64,000 nt of DNA from Chlorella sorokiniana (lineage: Eukaryota > Chlorophyta > Trebouxiophyceae > Chlorellales > Chlorellaceae). The translations under genes were made by a program, and so were the position numbers. Below, piece after piece: positions 55,238 to 64,000 of the stretch (positions are counted from its first letter, which is position 1; each line of letters starts with the position of its first letter). The DNA is taken from positions 2,418,001 through 2,482,000 of the forward strand of contig CP084611.1 in the NCBI GenBank assembly GCA_025917655.1, given 5' to 3'. The notes under the pieces were generated by a model. It was given only the letters and a program-made list of their open reading frames with translations, did no database searches and was not told the DNA's origin.

Positions 55238-58200
55238 TCAGCCCCGCAGGGCCTGCTGCGCGAGGGGCAGCATGGTGCGCAGCCAGGGCCGCGCGCTGAA
55301 CTGCAGCGCCGCCATGCCGATGCCCTCCAGGTTGCGGTTGCTGGGCGACCAGAAGGGGGCTGGGGTGGAACCGAAACGGTGCGTACAGGACGCTCTTCTG
55401 GGGGTGGTCGTACAGGTGCGTGTTGTGCACCACGCAGTTGCCGCTGCCAATGTCCTGCAGCAGGGGTGGGGTAGGGGAGGTGGGGGCGGTGCAGGTGCAC
55501 GATCAGAGCGGCAGGACAGCCCAGGACAGGAGAGACACCCCACCCAGGGCCCTGCTACCGCACCTGCGGCGTGCTGCCTGGGAACGCGCCCCAGCCCAGC
55601 GCGGTTGTGGCAAAGGCGAGCAGGCCGGGCACCTGCAGGGCCCAGCGGCGCAGGAGATGGGGATGCTGGGGCGCAGGAGTCGGGCTGGCTGGGGGCGGCG
55701 GGCGGGGGCGCGCGCAGCACGGCGGCGTTGCTCACGTTGACCGTGATGGCGCCGCACCGCAGCCCCGCCACCATCTCATCAAACGCCTGTGGGTGGGCGC
55801 GCTGCATGGGACCAGGGGCGGGCAGGGCTGTTGAGCAGCCCTGGGCTGACCGTGCAACGGCAGCACCGCGCGGGTGGCCAGCAGCGGCTGCGCCCGCGCC
55901 ACCTGGGTGGTGGGGTGGACGAACACGGAGCAGCTGAGCGTTCCCCAGCAGCGCTGGTTGGCAAAGCGCACCGCCTCCTGCATGAACCTGGCCGCGTCGC
56001 CGCCGCAGTCCAGGCACACCTCCTGCGCGCGACGGGGTGGGGGGGGGCGCAGTGAAACATGCGCGCCCAGCAGCTGGTCGAGGAGTCCAAGCGGCCTTCA
56101 CACGCCCCCGGGGCTCCCGACACATGCCCACCTGGATGCACCCGCACCAGTTCTCATCCTGCGTGGCCGCCTCGTCCGGCGGCAGCCCCGCCTTGAGCAG
56201 CCAGGGGCTGGGCCTGACCTCGCGCGCGCGCTGCCCGAGCCCAGCGCGGCGCCATCCGCGTCGGTGCTGCCGGCCCCCAGAGCCTCGACATCCGGGAACC
56301 TGGCCCGGAATGCCGCGTGCTTCTTGTCGCTGCCTGGGTAGTAGGCCACCCGGTTGGGCAGGCTGGACAGCTTGGCGCGCAGGGCCGCCAGGAAGCGCTC
56401 GCGCAGGGGCCAGCCCCGGTCACACACCACCAGCTCGGCCTTGAGGCAGTTGTGGCCTGCGGCAGGGGGCACGCGGGGTGCACCTCGCCGATGCATGCAC
56501 AAGTGGCCGGCGTAAGCGCAGCCTGGGTGCCCGCTGGATGCCACACCCGCCAGCCTTGCCCGCGTTGTTGGTGAGGCCAGCAGCCACCGAGTCTGCGTGG
56601 TACTGTAGGTCGGCCTCGCTCCAGGGCCCCGGTACCACCAGGTACGGCGTCACGCAGCTGCTTTGGGGGAGGGGAGGGTGCAGGGCAGCACGGGGTCATG
56701 TCCCCTGGTGGGGAGGGCGACAGCAGCGGCAGGGCGGCCCCAGGCTGTGCGCGCGCTCACCCCAGCTCCGCGCCCACGGGCTTGCGCAGGGGGGCTCCCC
56801 CGCTTGGGGCGCCCCTGCCACACAATGGCGTCGTACGTGGCGGCGCTGCCGGTCAGGTGCACTGCGGCGGTGGTGTGTTGGGCGGCAGAACAGCAGGGCG
56901 GGTCTGAGCCGCGGCCAAGCCTGCCCGGGGCACGCACAGCGCCGGCATGGCAGGGGGCAGCACTGCTGCACGGGGTGTGGGATGTGGCGGTACAAGGGCA
57001 CTACAAAGGGAGCTGCAAGGGCGGGCGGCCCGCACCAGAAGTGATGGCAGCATGGCCGCACAGGTAGCGCCCACGTCGCCGCCGCCGTACGCCAGCCGCA
57101 GCAGGCCGGCGTCGATCAGGGGGCTGGAAGGCACGCCTGTGCGTGCGGCCAGGGGCAGCGAGCAGCAAGGGGTTTGGCGGGCCGCCAGGCGAGGGTTCCA
57201 GTAGGCGGTGCGGGAGCTGCTGAAGCCACTCACACTGCAAGCTCCCCCCCCACACACACACACACACCAGCCCACCCCGGCACCCACCCCAGGAAGGGCC
57301 CCAGGTACTCGTTGACCGGGTTGAGCTTGCACAGCACCGCCTCGCCGTCCACCACCAGCTTGTGCAGCACATCCAGGGCCACCACGGGCAGCTGGTTGCC
57401 GGCGCCCAGCACCAGCGCCACGCCCCCATCCCCCGCCCGCCCCGCAGCCAGCTCGCGATACAGGCGTCCCTGGGGTGTGGGGATGTGAAGGGGAAGGATG
57501 GGGCGACCTGGCTGGCTGGGCATGGGAGGCGGCAATCCTGCCGCACTGTACTGTCCTGTGCCATGCGGAACGCCGCTGCCCTGGAGCGTCACCTGCGTCG
57601 CCTCCTTGCCCGGCTCAAGCCATACCTCCCCCTGCACCCACCCCACAGCAGGGTGTTAGCCAAGCCGCAGGGGAACACGTCCGCCACCAGCTGGCCATCA
57701 GCGCGACGGCGCAGGGAGTTGGGGGCGGCGCGCCCCCGCCTCCAGCGCCTCGGCCAGTTCGCGCAGCCCTGTCACTACGGGCACCTGGAGGAGTAGAAGG
57801 GGGGGGCATGGCATTGCATGGTAGGGCTCGCGCTGGGGGGCTTGTGAGCCCCTTGACCTTCAACAGATCCAGAGCAATGCATCCGGCAGCTTTTGACTGC
57901 AACCCCTGTCCGGTGCACACCCAACAGCTTTACCACTACCACCCACCCATACTACCAGCTCCTCGCCAATGCCCTGGCCGTAGCTGCCTTTGGCAGCGGT
58001 GCCAGCAGCGGCTGCCTCACGCGCCACTGCCAGAGTTGTGGGGAGGCAGGCCCTCAGCAATGCTGCCCGCTCGGCTACTGTCGTGCGTGCCCACTCGGGC
58101 GCCGTCGCTTGTAGAGCCTCCAGGGCAGCATCCAGCTCTGCCCCAGAAGTCGGAGGAATGGGTTCGAACCCTGCGCAGTTGCGCAAACAGCGCAAACAGC

Positions 58201-58420
58201 ACGAGGGGGTTGGGCCTGCAGGCTTCGCGGGCGAAGGATGCTGGGCGGCGGCCTGTGCACTGAGTTATGACCAGGGCGACCCGAGCATCCGCCAATCACG
58301 ATATCATGCTGTACAAAACTCACCTTTAGGCAGCTGCACAGGACACGGCTCTCCCTTGGGCCAAACCCTTTCGGCGACGGCCAACAGCGGCTGCTGAGCC
58401 GATGCTACAGCACGAAACAT
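55238..58420 (-). CDS. Aldehyde dehydrogenase superfamily protein
   Basis: A short first exon begins at 58420 ('MFRAVASAQQPLLAVAERVW'). The next gives 'FEPIPPTSGAELDAALEALQ' and 'ERAALLRACLPTTLAVA'. The Rossmann part shows 'LVLGAGNQLPVVALDVLHKL' and 'AVLCKLNPVNEYLGPFLG', then 'LRLAYGGGDVGA', 'HLTGSAATYDAIVW' and 'PYLVVPGPWSEADLQYHADS'. The catalytic segment is 'LTNNAGHNCLKAELVV', where the Cys stands in the nucleophile position. The C-terminal half reads 'NQRCWGTLSCSVFVHP', 'MVAGLRCGAITVNV', 'DIGSGNCVVHNTHLYDHPQK' and 'SVLYAPFRF', ending 'LLPLAQQALRG'. The NPVN and HNT boxes fit a less-studied bacterial-type ALDH group, not the classical plant classes. The substrate is unknown. About ten introns and several frame slips. 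Confidence 0.82.
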
Positions 58421-58570
58421 GATCACCGACAATCTATAAGGTTGCGAGCGCCAAAGGCACGCCACCTGAAGGACTTCCAACTTTTCCTTGGCTGCAGCAG
58501 TACACGCTGTTCCCTGGGGCCTTGGAAGACAGTATCAGAGTTGTGCACGGACACCACCCGTATTTCACTC

Positions 58571-58861
58571 ATGGAGAGTCCGCAGCACGACCGGACAAGG
58601 TCCCCAGAGCGGGATTTGGACCTTGCACATCCCTTGAGCTTTGCTGTTCAGGGCCCTGCCACCGAAGAAGGCGAGTCCCGGGCTGGCGAAAAGTTAACAA
58701 TGGAAGCCCATGCCAATCGGCAGCCCGAGAGCCCGCAGCAGCAGGCAGTGGTTGGGGGCAGGGCAGGCACCGACGGCGATGTGGTGGCTCAACGTGAGAA
58801 CGCAAGCCCAGTGTGCTACGCATCGCAGTTCAGCGATTACACCTTTGTGGGAGCGCACTGA
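58571..58861 (+). CDS. Possible small hydrophilic protein
   Basis: A 96-codon frame opens with ATG at 58571: 'MESPQHDRTRSPERDLDLAH', with Glu/Gln-rich middle and the end 'CYASQFSDYTFVGAH'. It sits between the divergent aldehyde dehydrogenase start and the 3' end of the RPH1-like gene, 70 bp away. I recognise no family. The frame is open further upstream, which weakens the case for the chosen start. Confidence 0.3.
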   Translation: MESPQHDRTRSPERDLDLAHPLSFAVQGPATEEGESRAGEKLTMEAHANRQPESPQQQAVVGGRAGTDGDVVAQRENASPVCYASQFSDYTFVGAH

Positions 58862-58931
58862 TGGTTTAAGAGCTGCATTTCAATTCGTCAGATGTGTGTT
58901 GTTGCAAGAAAGCCAAGAGGAAAGGTCGGCC

Positions 58932-59933
58932 TCACTCCTGCTCCTGGGCAGCGATGCCTGGGATCAGGCCCTTCCACGCATACACACCCTGCATTGCAGC
59001 AACAAAGGGGTGCAGGAAAGATTCAGCATCAACCGGTGCAGCTTGCATGCTGCTGCAGCCACCCCTGTGCGGCCCAAGGGAGTGCGCCAGGGCCCTTACC
59101 GCCATGAGCACGCAGTCGGCGGTGAAGATGAAGGGGAAGGACTTCCACACAAAGGGCAGCGCCACATTGAGCAGCGGGACAGCCAGGAAGAGCAGGTTCA
59201 GAGCGTCCTTCTCCTTGTCCGTGCATTCCCGGGCGCGCAGCGGGGATGGTGAACATCCTGCGGAGGTGGTGCACAGGGGAGGGGAAGTGGGCAGAAGCAG
59301 CCTGGTGGCAATGTACGAGCTGGCAAGCCAGGGGCATGCAGGCCAACCTCCCTCCTTGCCCCCAGCACCCACCAGATGGACCACATGCCCAACAGGCGGG
59401 CGATGTCGGGCTGGTCAGAGGGGAAGATGAGGTTGAAGGAGAGGAGGCCACCTACTGCCAGGGCTGCCCATGCCTGCACCTCGAACACTTTGTACAGCAC
59501 GCTGCCGCGGTACGCCGGATTCTTGCCCGTGGCACCCGACGCACGAGGCGCAAAGGTGGTGGCTGCGCTGCGTGCGAACTTGCTGACCTCCTTGTCAATG
59601 TCCAGCTGCACCTCGGGGTCGGTCTCGCCCGCAGGCCGGGAGGAGGGTTCTGCAGGCCAGGCATCGCAGGCCACGACTCAACAGCTGTTCAGCCTGCACC
59701 ACCGCCACCCATCTCAATTAAGCGCGCTCTCAGCAAGCATCACCTGTCTGCGTGGGGGAGCTCTGCTTGTCAGCTTGAGCGGCGCAGCGCTGGAGGTGCC
59801 GCCTGCTCCTGGCCGGCCTGTCGCCCAAGGGGAATACCGGTTGCAGGCGGCTTTGCGACCTCGACTGCTGCTGCTGAGCGGCGTGCGCTGGCAAACACAA
59901 CGCCCTGCTGGCTGCCAAAACTGTGATTTGCAT
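58932..59933 (-). CDS. RPH1-like chloroplast membrane protein
   Basis: The ATG at 59933 gives a Gln/Arg/Ser-rich transit peptide ('MQITVLAASRALCLPAHAAQ'). The mature part reads 'DPEVQLDIDKEVSKFARSAA', 'SVLYKVFEVQAWAALAVGGL', 'LSFNLIFPSDQPDIARLLGM', 'WSIWMFTIPALRARECTDKE', 'KDALNLLFLAVPLLNVALPF', 'VWKSFPFIFTADCVLMA' and ends 'GVYAWKGLIPGIAAQEQE'. Four hydrophobic segments are seen. The wording around 'RLLGMW-IWMF-IP-LRAR' resembles the plant chloroplast protein RESISTANCE TO PHYTOPHTHORA 1; the assignment is from memory of that family and the biochemical role is unknown. Four or five GT-AG introns. Confidence 0.65.
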
Positions 59934-60355
59934 TTTTGCCGAGTTGCGCAAGCGAGGGTCGCTGGGCTCACAATCTAAGCTGGAACTCAAGGAGAAAAGA
60001 AAATGGACGTTAGAACAGCAACGGGAACAGGGCCCGGCAGCGCTTATCCAGGCTAGCGGGGAATTTCTAGCCGTCATCAAAACATGAAGCCACTTGGAGC
60101 CGCAAGTCAAATCTTCTCACCACTTTCGCCAATATCAGGTAGCCCCACTCCAGTGCACAGGCTTCTCAGGGTTGCGCGTGCGCGATCAGTCTACTGATCA
60201 GGCGGGCGCTGGTCTGGCCTGAGTCGATCAAAGCAACATGGGCGTCGCAGACCCTCTGCGCTTTGGGGAGGTAGGAAACGCGTGTTGTTCTTCTTCCCGA
60301 AACAGAAACTTGCGCTACCACGGCTCAGCTTGTGCCCAGCCACGGCGTTTGTTTG
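59934..60355. promoter_or_regulatory. Divergent promoter region, RPH1-like / sorting nexin
   Basis: About 420 bp of lower-GC DNA between head-to-head starts. No further gene. Confidence 0.4.
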
Positions 60356-63056
60356 ATGCAGGAGCAGGATGAGCAAGAGGAGGTGCCGCTGGACGACCCA
60401 CCGCTGGCCTCGGCACCAGCGGCAGCACCAGCTGCCGCCAGCGACCGCTCCGACCCACTCTCCTTGCTGGCTGGGCGGTCTGGCGAGGGTGCAGGATACC
60501 AGGCCACATACCCGCAGCAGCAGCAGCAGCAGCAGCAACCACGCGCGGCCAGCTCAGGCGAGGTATCACACAGCGCCAGCAGCAGCAACGGGGCAGGTGG
60601 CGTCGCGCCCGCCCACCGCAGCCAGCCCTCGCTGACGCTGGACAGCCTCGAAAGTGGGCCCGACGACAGCAGCCTGTTGCGGGGCGGGGGCGGCGAGGCC
60701 GCGGGGCCCAGCCGCCCCGCCCCCGCCATGCACATCACGGTGTCTGACCCTGTGCGGCGCGTGGGCGACAGCATGATCCCTGGCATCACCGCCACCCACA
60801 CCGAGTACCTGGTGGCCACCGCCTGGGAGCGCCCCGCCGCCGCGTGGAGGTGCGGCGCCGCTTCCGCGACTTTGTGGCGCTGGCAGACCTGCTGGCCATC
60901 ACGCAGCGCGGCTACTTTGTGTTCCCCAGGCGAGTTTCTGGGTGGGGTGTGGGCGGAGAGGTAATGGGCGTGAGCGAGCGAGGTGTGGAGGCTGTGGGAA
61001 GGTGGCAGGCGCCCAGGCATCGGCCCTGGCAGACCCCCCCCTTTGAAGCAGGCCCGACAAGAACACGCTGGACCAGCAGCTGGGCAAGAGCGACTTTGTG
61101 GAGCTGCGGCGTGGGGAGCTGGAGCGGTACCTGCGCAAGCTGGCGGCGCACCCGGTGGTGGGGCGCAGCGAGGAGCTCCGTGTGTTCCTGGAGGCGGAGG
61201 GCTCCCTGGCCGCCTCCTTCCCCTGGCAGCAGCTGCAGCCGGTGCGGGGCAGCCTCATGGAGGGCATCTCCCGCCTGCCCCGACAGCTCATGGGTGGGTG
61301 AAGGGGTGGGAGCCTTGGCAAAGGCAGGGCGGCGGGGGGCGGGGGATAACTGTGCAGCTTGGAATGGCGCTGGCCCGCCTAGGCCGCCGGGCACAGAGCC
61401 CGCTTGAGCGAGGCCGTCAGCCCCTGCCTGCCTCCCGCGCACAGGCTCCGACAGCAGCGTGCCCTCCACGGTGGAGGCGCAGCAGAATGCGCGCAACACG
61501 AGCGACCTGCTGCGCCGCTTCCGCGAGCTGGGGAGCGCATGCGGCAGGAGTACAAGGCGCCGCCGGTGCTGGGGGAGGAAGAGGCGGGGCTGAGGGTGAG
61601 CGCAGGGCCGCCCGCCGTGCACACGCCCTGGGCGCTTGGCTGCAGGGGAGCAGGCGCCTCATGAAGAGATGGCAGTCGTGGTGACAAGGTGTGCCTTGCG
61701 GCGCCGGCTTGACCTGGGGCGCGCAGGAAAGGCGGCGGGAGTGGAGGAGTATGCCGAGAAGCTGGCAGCGGCGTCACGGCGGGCTGAGCTGATGGTCAAG
61801 GAGTTTGAGGAGATGGGGGCGGGTGAGGTCGGGTGTGGTGGGTGTGCGCAGCGGCAGGCCGGGCTGCTTGATCAGGCGATGGCTGCCTTGCTTTGGCGCT
61901 CGGTGTGCTGCCAGTCCAACCTGCCCTTGCCCCACTCCCACCCCATCCTGGCCACCAGTGATGGGGGACCTGGGCCTGTCGCTCCTGAAGCTGGCGCGGT
62001 ACGAAGGCGAGGAGGGGGCAAAGTGCGGGCAGTACACGGACCTGGGGGTCGGCGCCCGCGCTGTGGCCACCGACGCGCAGCGCGTGGGCACGGCGGCGGT
62101 GAAGCAGAGCCGCCTGGCGCGCATGGCCAACGGGCAGGCCATGGAGGCGCTGGAGCCGCTGCACGACGAGCTGGCCATGTCGCCGGTGCGGGAGGGTGCT
62201 GTGGGGAAGGGGCCGTTGGACGGCTGGACCTGCGGCGCAGAGCACCCAGACACCCGGGAGCAGTGCTTGTATGCTGTCGCTTCAGCGCCGCAGGTTTACT
62301 GCCGGTCGTTTCTGTCGGCCGAGGCCTTTGCTTGCAGGCGGTGGTGGCGGCGCTGCGGGAGCGCGAGGCAGCGCTGCTGACGGTGCAGAGCATTGAGGAC
62401 GACCTGGACAAGCGGCGGCGGGCGGCGGCGGCACTGGAGGAGGCGGGATCGCGCAGGTGGGGCGCGCCGTCGGCGGAGCAGGCAGCTGCTGCAAGGTCTC
62501 CCGCGCATTTTGCCCCACAGTCCCCGCTGATGTTTTGTTCTGGGCCGCTGCCACTCCCCGCGACAGGGTGGGTGGCGATGCCGCCAAGGCGCGCAAGGTG
62601 GCGGCCATGCAGAACGAGGTGTCGGCTCTGGAGGCGGCCCTCACCGCCGCGCAGCAGGAGTATGAGCGCGTGAAGCGGCGCAACCTGGAGGTGCGGTGTG
62701 GGCAGGGTCATCGGGCACGCTACGCCGGCAGGTGCAGGTTGAGCTGGGCTGAGAGGCACGCCCCTGAGCAAGCCGCGCCCTGGGACCCATCCTGCTCACA
62801 TGTACAGGAGCTGGACCGCACGCGGCAGGAGCGGGCTGCCAGCTACGCGCAGCTGGCCGCTGGCTATGCCACCGTGGAGTCCCTGTACAATGAGCGCTGC
62901 CTGGAGATTTGGAGAGCGGTGGCAGAAGACTTTGGAGCAGCTGGACAGCTTGAGCGCAGCAGCGAGCTCGTGACAACCCCTGAAGGCAGCGTGGAAAGCA
63001 GTGTGGAAGCTCCAGGCTCCACGAGCTTTGGAAATTCAAACCAGATTGTTCGCTGA
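60356..63056 (+). CDS. PX-BAR sorting nexin (SNX1/SNX2-like)
   Basis: Sorting nexins of this kind bind PI3P on endosomes and tubulate membranes with retromer. The N terminus is acidic and Gln-rich with an eight-Gln run (60515-60538). The PX domain starts 'MHITVSDPVRRVGDSMIPGI' and has the PI3P-binding 'VRRRFRDFVALADLL', then 'YFVFPRPDKNTLDQQL' and 'DFVELRRGELERYLRKLAAH'. The BAR region is a set of long helices: 'GVEEYAEKLAAASRRAELMV', 'MGDLGLSLLKLARYEGEEG', 'AALREREAALLTVQSIEDDL', 'AAMQNEVSALEAALTAAQQE', and 'TVESLYNERCLEIWRAVAED'. It ends in a Ser-rich tail, 'SFGNSNQIVR'. About nine introns; start is the first ATG in frame. Confidence 0.9.
60515..60538 (+). repeat. CAG/CAA repeat encoding eight Gln
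   Basis: Seven CAG and one CAA triplets lie within the first exon of the sorting nexin gene. Confidence 0.9.
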
Positions 63057-63369
63057 GCGAATTGCCCACTCTTGTTGCGTTGACACCTGTATGATGCCAC
63101 AGCTTGCATCAACCCAGCTGGCGCGCTGCTTTGCAGCTTTACTTGTTGCATTTGCATGCAAACGACCATGCAGGAGGAAATCACGACTTTCCTGCACTTT
63201 GAGGACTGTCTAGCCGCCTTAAGGGGTCGTACTGCTGGCAGCAAGAGGGGAGGAAAGCACGGCACAGAGTAAGACACTCGTCCCGCGCGTCTTCTTCTTC
63301 TGCGTCGATCTTTCAGCGCTTTTCTATTGTCGCATGTTCCCTTCTGATTACAAGGATTGTACCCACACG
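63057..63369. promoter_or_regulatory. Spacer and promoter between sorting nexin and expansin-like gene
   Basis: About 310 bp of AT-richer sequence, co-directional genes. No element can be named. Confidence 0.35.
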
Positions 63370-64000
63370 ATGATGGGCAGAGCAGCAGCAGTCACACTGG
63401 CAGTTTCAGCCATGCTGCTGTTGCCTGCCTGCTCAGGCAAGCCTGCATGTTGGCACCTGTGTAAAGCACACGCACGGCCCAAAGAAGGCGGTTTGCTGTG
63501 CAACTCCCGCTTGATATCACATCCCGACGTGCCAGTCCCCGCGCCCGACCACCAGCGCCCTAGAGTTCCATTGGTTCAAACGCTCATTGTCCTGGAGCCA
63601 TGTAGTAGACGATAGGTCCTGTCTCTCCGCCAAACAAACGCCATGCACTGCATCAACCCAATCGAATCTGGCAACAAGTCACATTTTTGGCTGTGTCATG
63701 TGCAGGCTATCGTCACCTGCTGGACCAGGCCGTCGACGAGGACGCTTTCTTCACCAACGGGCGGGCAACGTGGTTTGAGCACCCCCAAACTGGCTCCTGC
63801 GGCTATGGTGAGGACAGCACTCCACCACTCGCCTCGGTAACCCCCGCCACCCAAACGCCACCCATCCTCTCGAGCCCCCCCGAACCCCCGCATTGAAGGC
63901 AAGCTTGACCCATATGCGTACGGCTACGACGCCGTCACCGCCATGCCTGACGCCTCGGACCAGTACCCCGGCTCCTGCGGGCGCTGCTACGAGGTCAAGT
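63370..64000 (+). CDS. Expansin-like secreted double-psi beta-barrel protein (3' end missing)
   Basis: The window ends inside this gene. Exon 1 (63370-63436) encodes a signal peptide, 'MMGRAAAVTLAVSAMLLLPA'. A GC-AG intron (63437-63705, CAG|gcaagc) joins it to exon 2 (63706-63807): 'YRHLLDQAVDEDAFFTNGRA', 'TWFEHPQTGSCGYG'. Exon 3 starts at 63899: 'KLDPYAYGYDAVTAMPDASD', 'QYPGSCGRCYEVK'. 'GxATWF...GSCGYG...YxxVTAMPDA...PGSCGRCYEV' is the opening of the expansin / barwin-like double-psi barrel. The role may be in cell-wall loosening or wall polysaccharide binding. A GH45-type endoglucanase is the alternative; the catalytic Asp and the C-terminal domain are outside the window. Confidence 0.85.

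Noticed and set aside
58150-58185. GGGTTCGAACCC resembling a tRNA T-arm
   Set aside because: It lies in a coding exon of the aldehyde dehydrogenase (GFEPIPPTS) and no cloverleaf can be drawn around it.

Overview
This window is nuclear DNA of a green alga, most likely a trebouxiophyte of the Chlorella group. The evidence is very high GC coding sequence, many short GT-AG introns with a few GC-AG ones, nucleus-encoded organelle proteins with transit-like N termini (HslU, FabZ, RsfS/Iojap, SppA, complex I NDUFS7), and plant-type families (CIA30/Rossmann protein, RPH1-like protein, GPC1). No rRNA, tRNA, CRISPR array or recognisable transposon was found. The organism assignment is an inference from gene content and composition.

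Layout. 1-7.2 kb: the 3' part of a 2H-phosphoesterase/gamma-glutamylcyclotransferase fusion, an AT-rich orphan membrane protein, and the thylakoid protease SppA. 7.6-15 kb: a TSNAXIP1-like ciliary coiled-coil protein and a 3-hydroxyisobutyrate-dehydrogenase-type enzyme. 15.2-25.9 kb: a large kinesin, NDUFS7, and a P-loop NTPase with membrane segments inside its ATPase domain. 26.4-36.2 kb: a SUMO-targeted ubiquitin-ligase candidate, ribosomal protein L39, a chloroplast Rossmann/CIA30 protein, the centromeric histone CENH3, a NAT9-type acetyltransferase and a TMEM186-like protein. 36.4-46 kb: HslU, RsfS, the 18S rRNA methyltransferase BUD23 followed almost without a gap by two unknown reading frames, a possible small gene, and a bZIP factor. 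46.2-47.6 kb: a diverged non-coding tandem duplication. 48-64 kb: GPI inositol-deacylase PGAP1, glycerophosphocholine acyltransferase GPC1, FabZ, an aldehyde dehydrogenase, an RPH1-like chloroplast membrane protein, a PX-BAR sorting nexin and the start of an expansin-like secreted protein.

The genes are unrelated housekeeping functions packed head-to-head or tail-to-tail, with intergenic gaps usually of 60-650 bp. The strongest finds are a complete six-exon CENH3, the KAP-like membrane NTPase, the RNF4-like ligase and the BUD23 locus, which may be polycistronic.

Caution for any reader: many conserved proteins change frame by one base beside short G or C runs. At the eight sites I checked, one extra G or C restores the family sequence. 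This points to homopolymer errors in the assembly, so several CDS entries span small frame breaks that are probably not biological.
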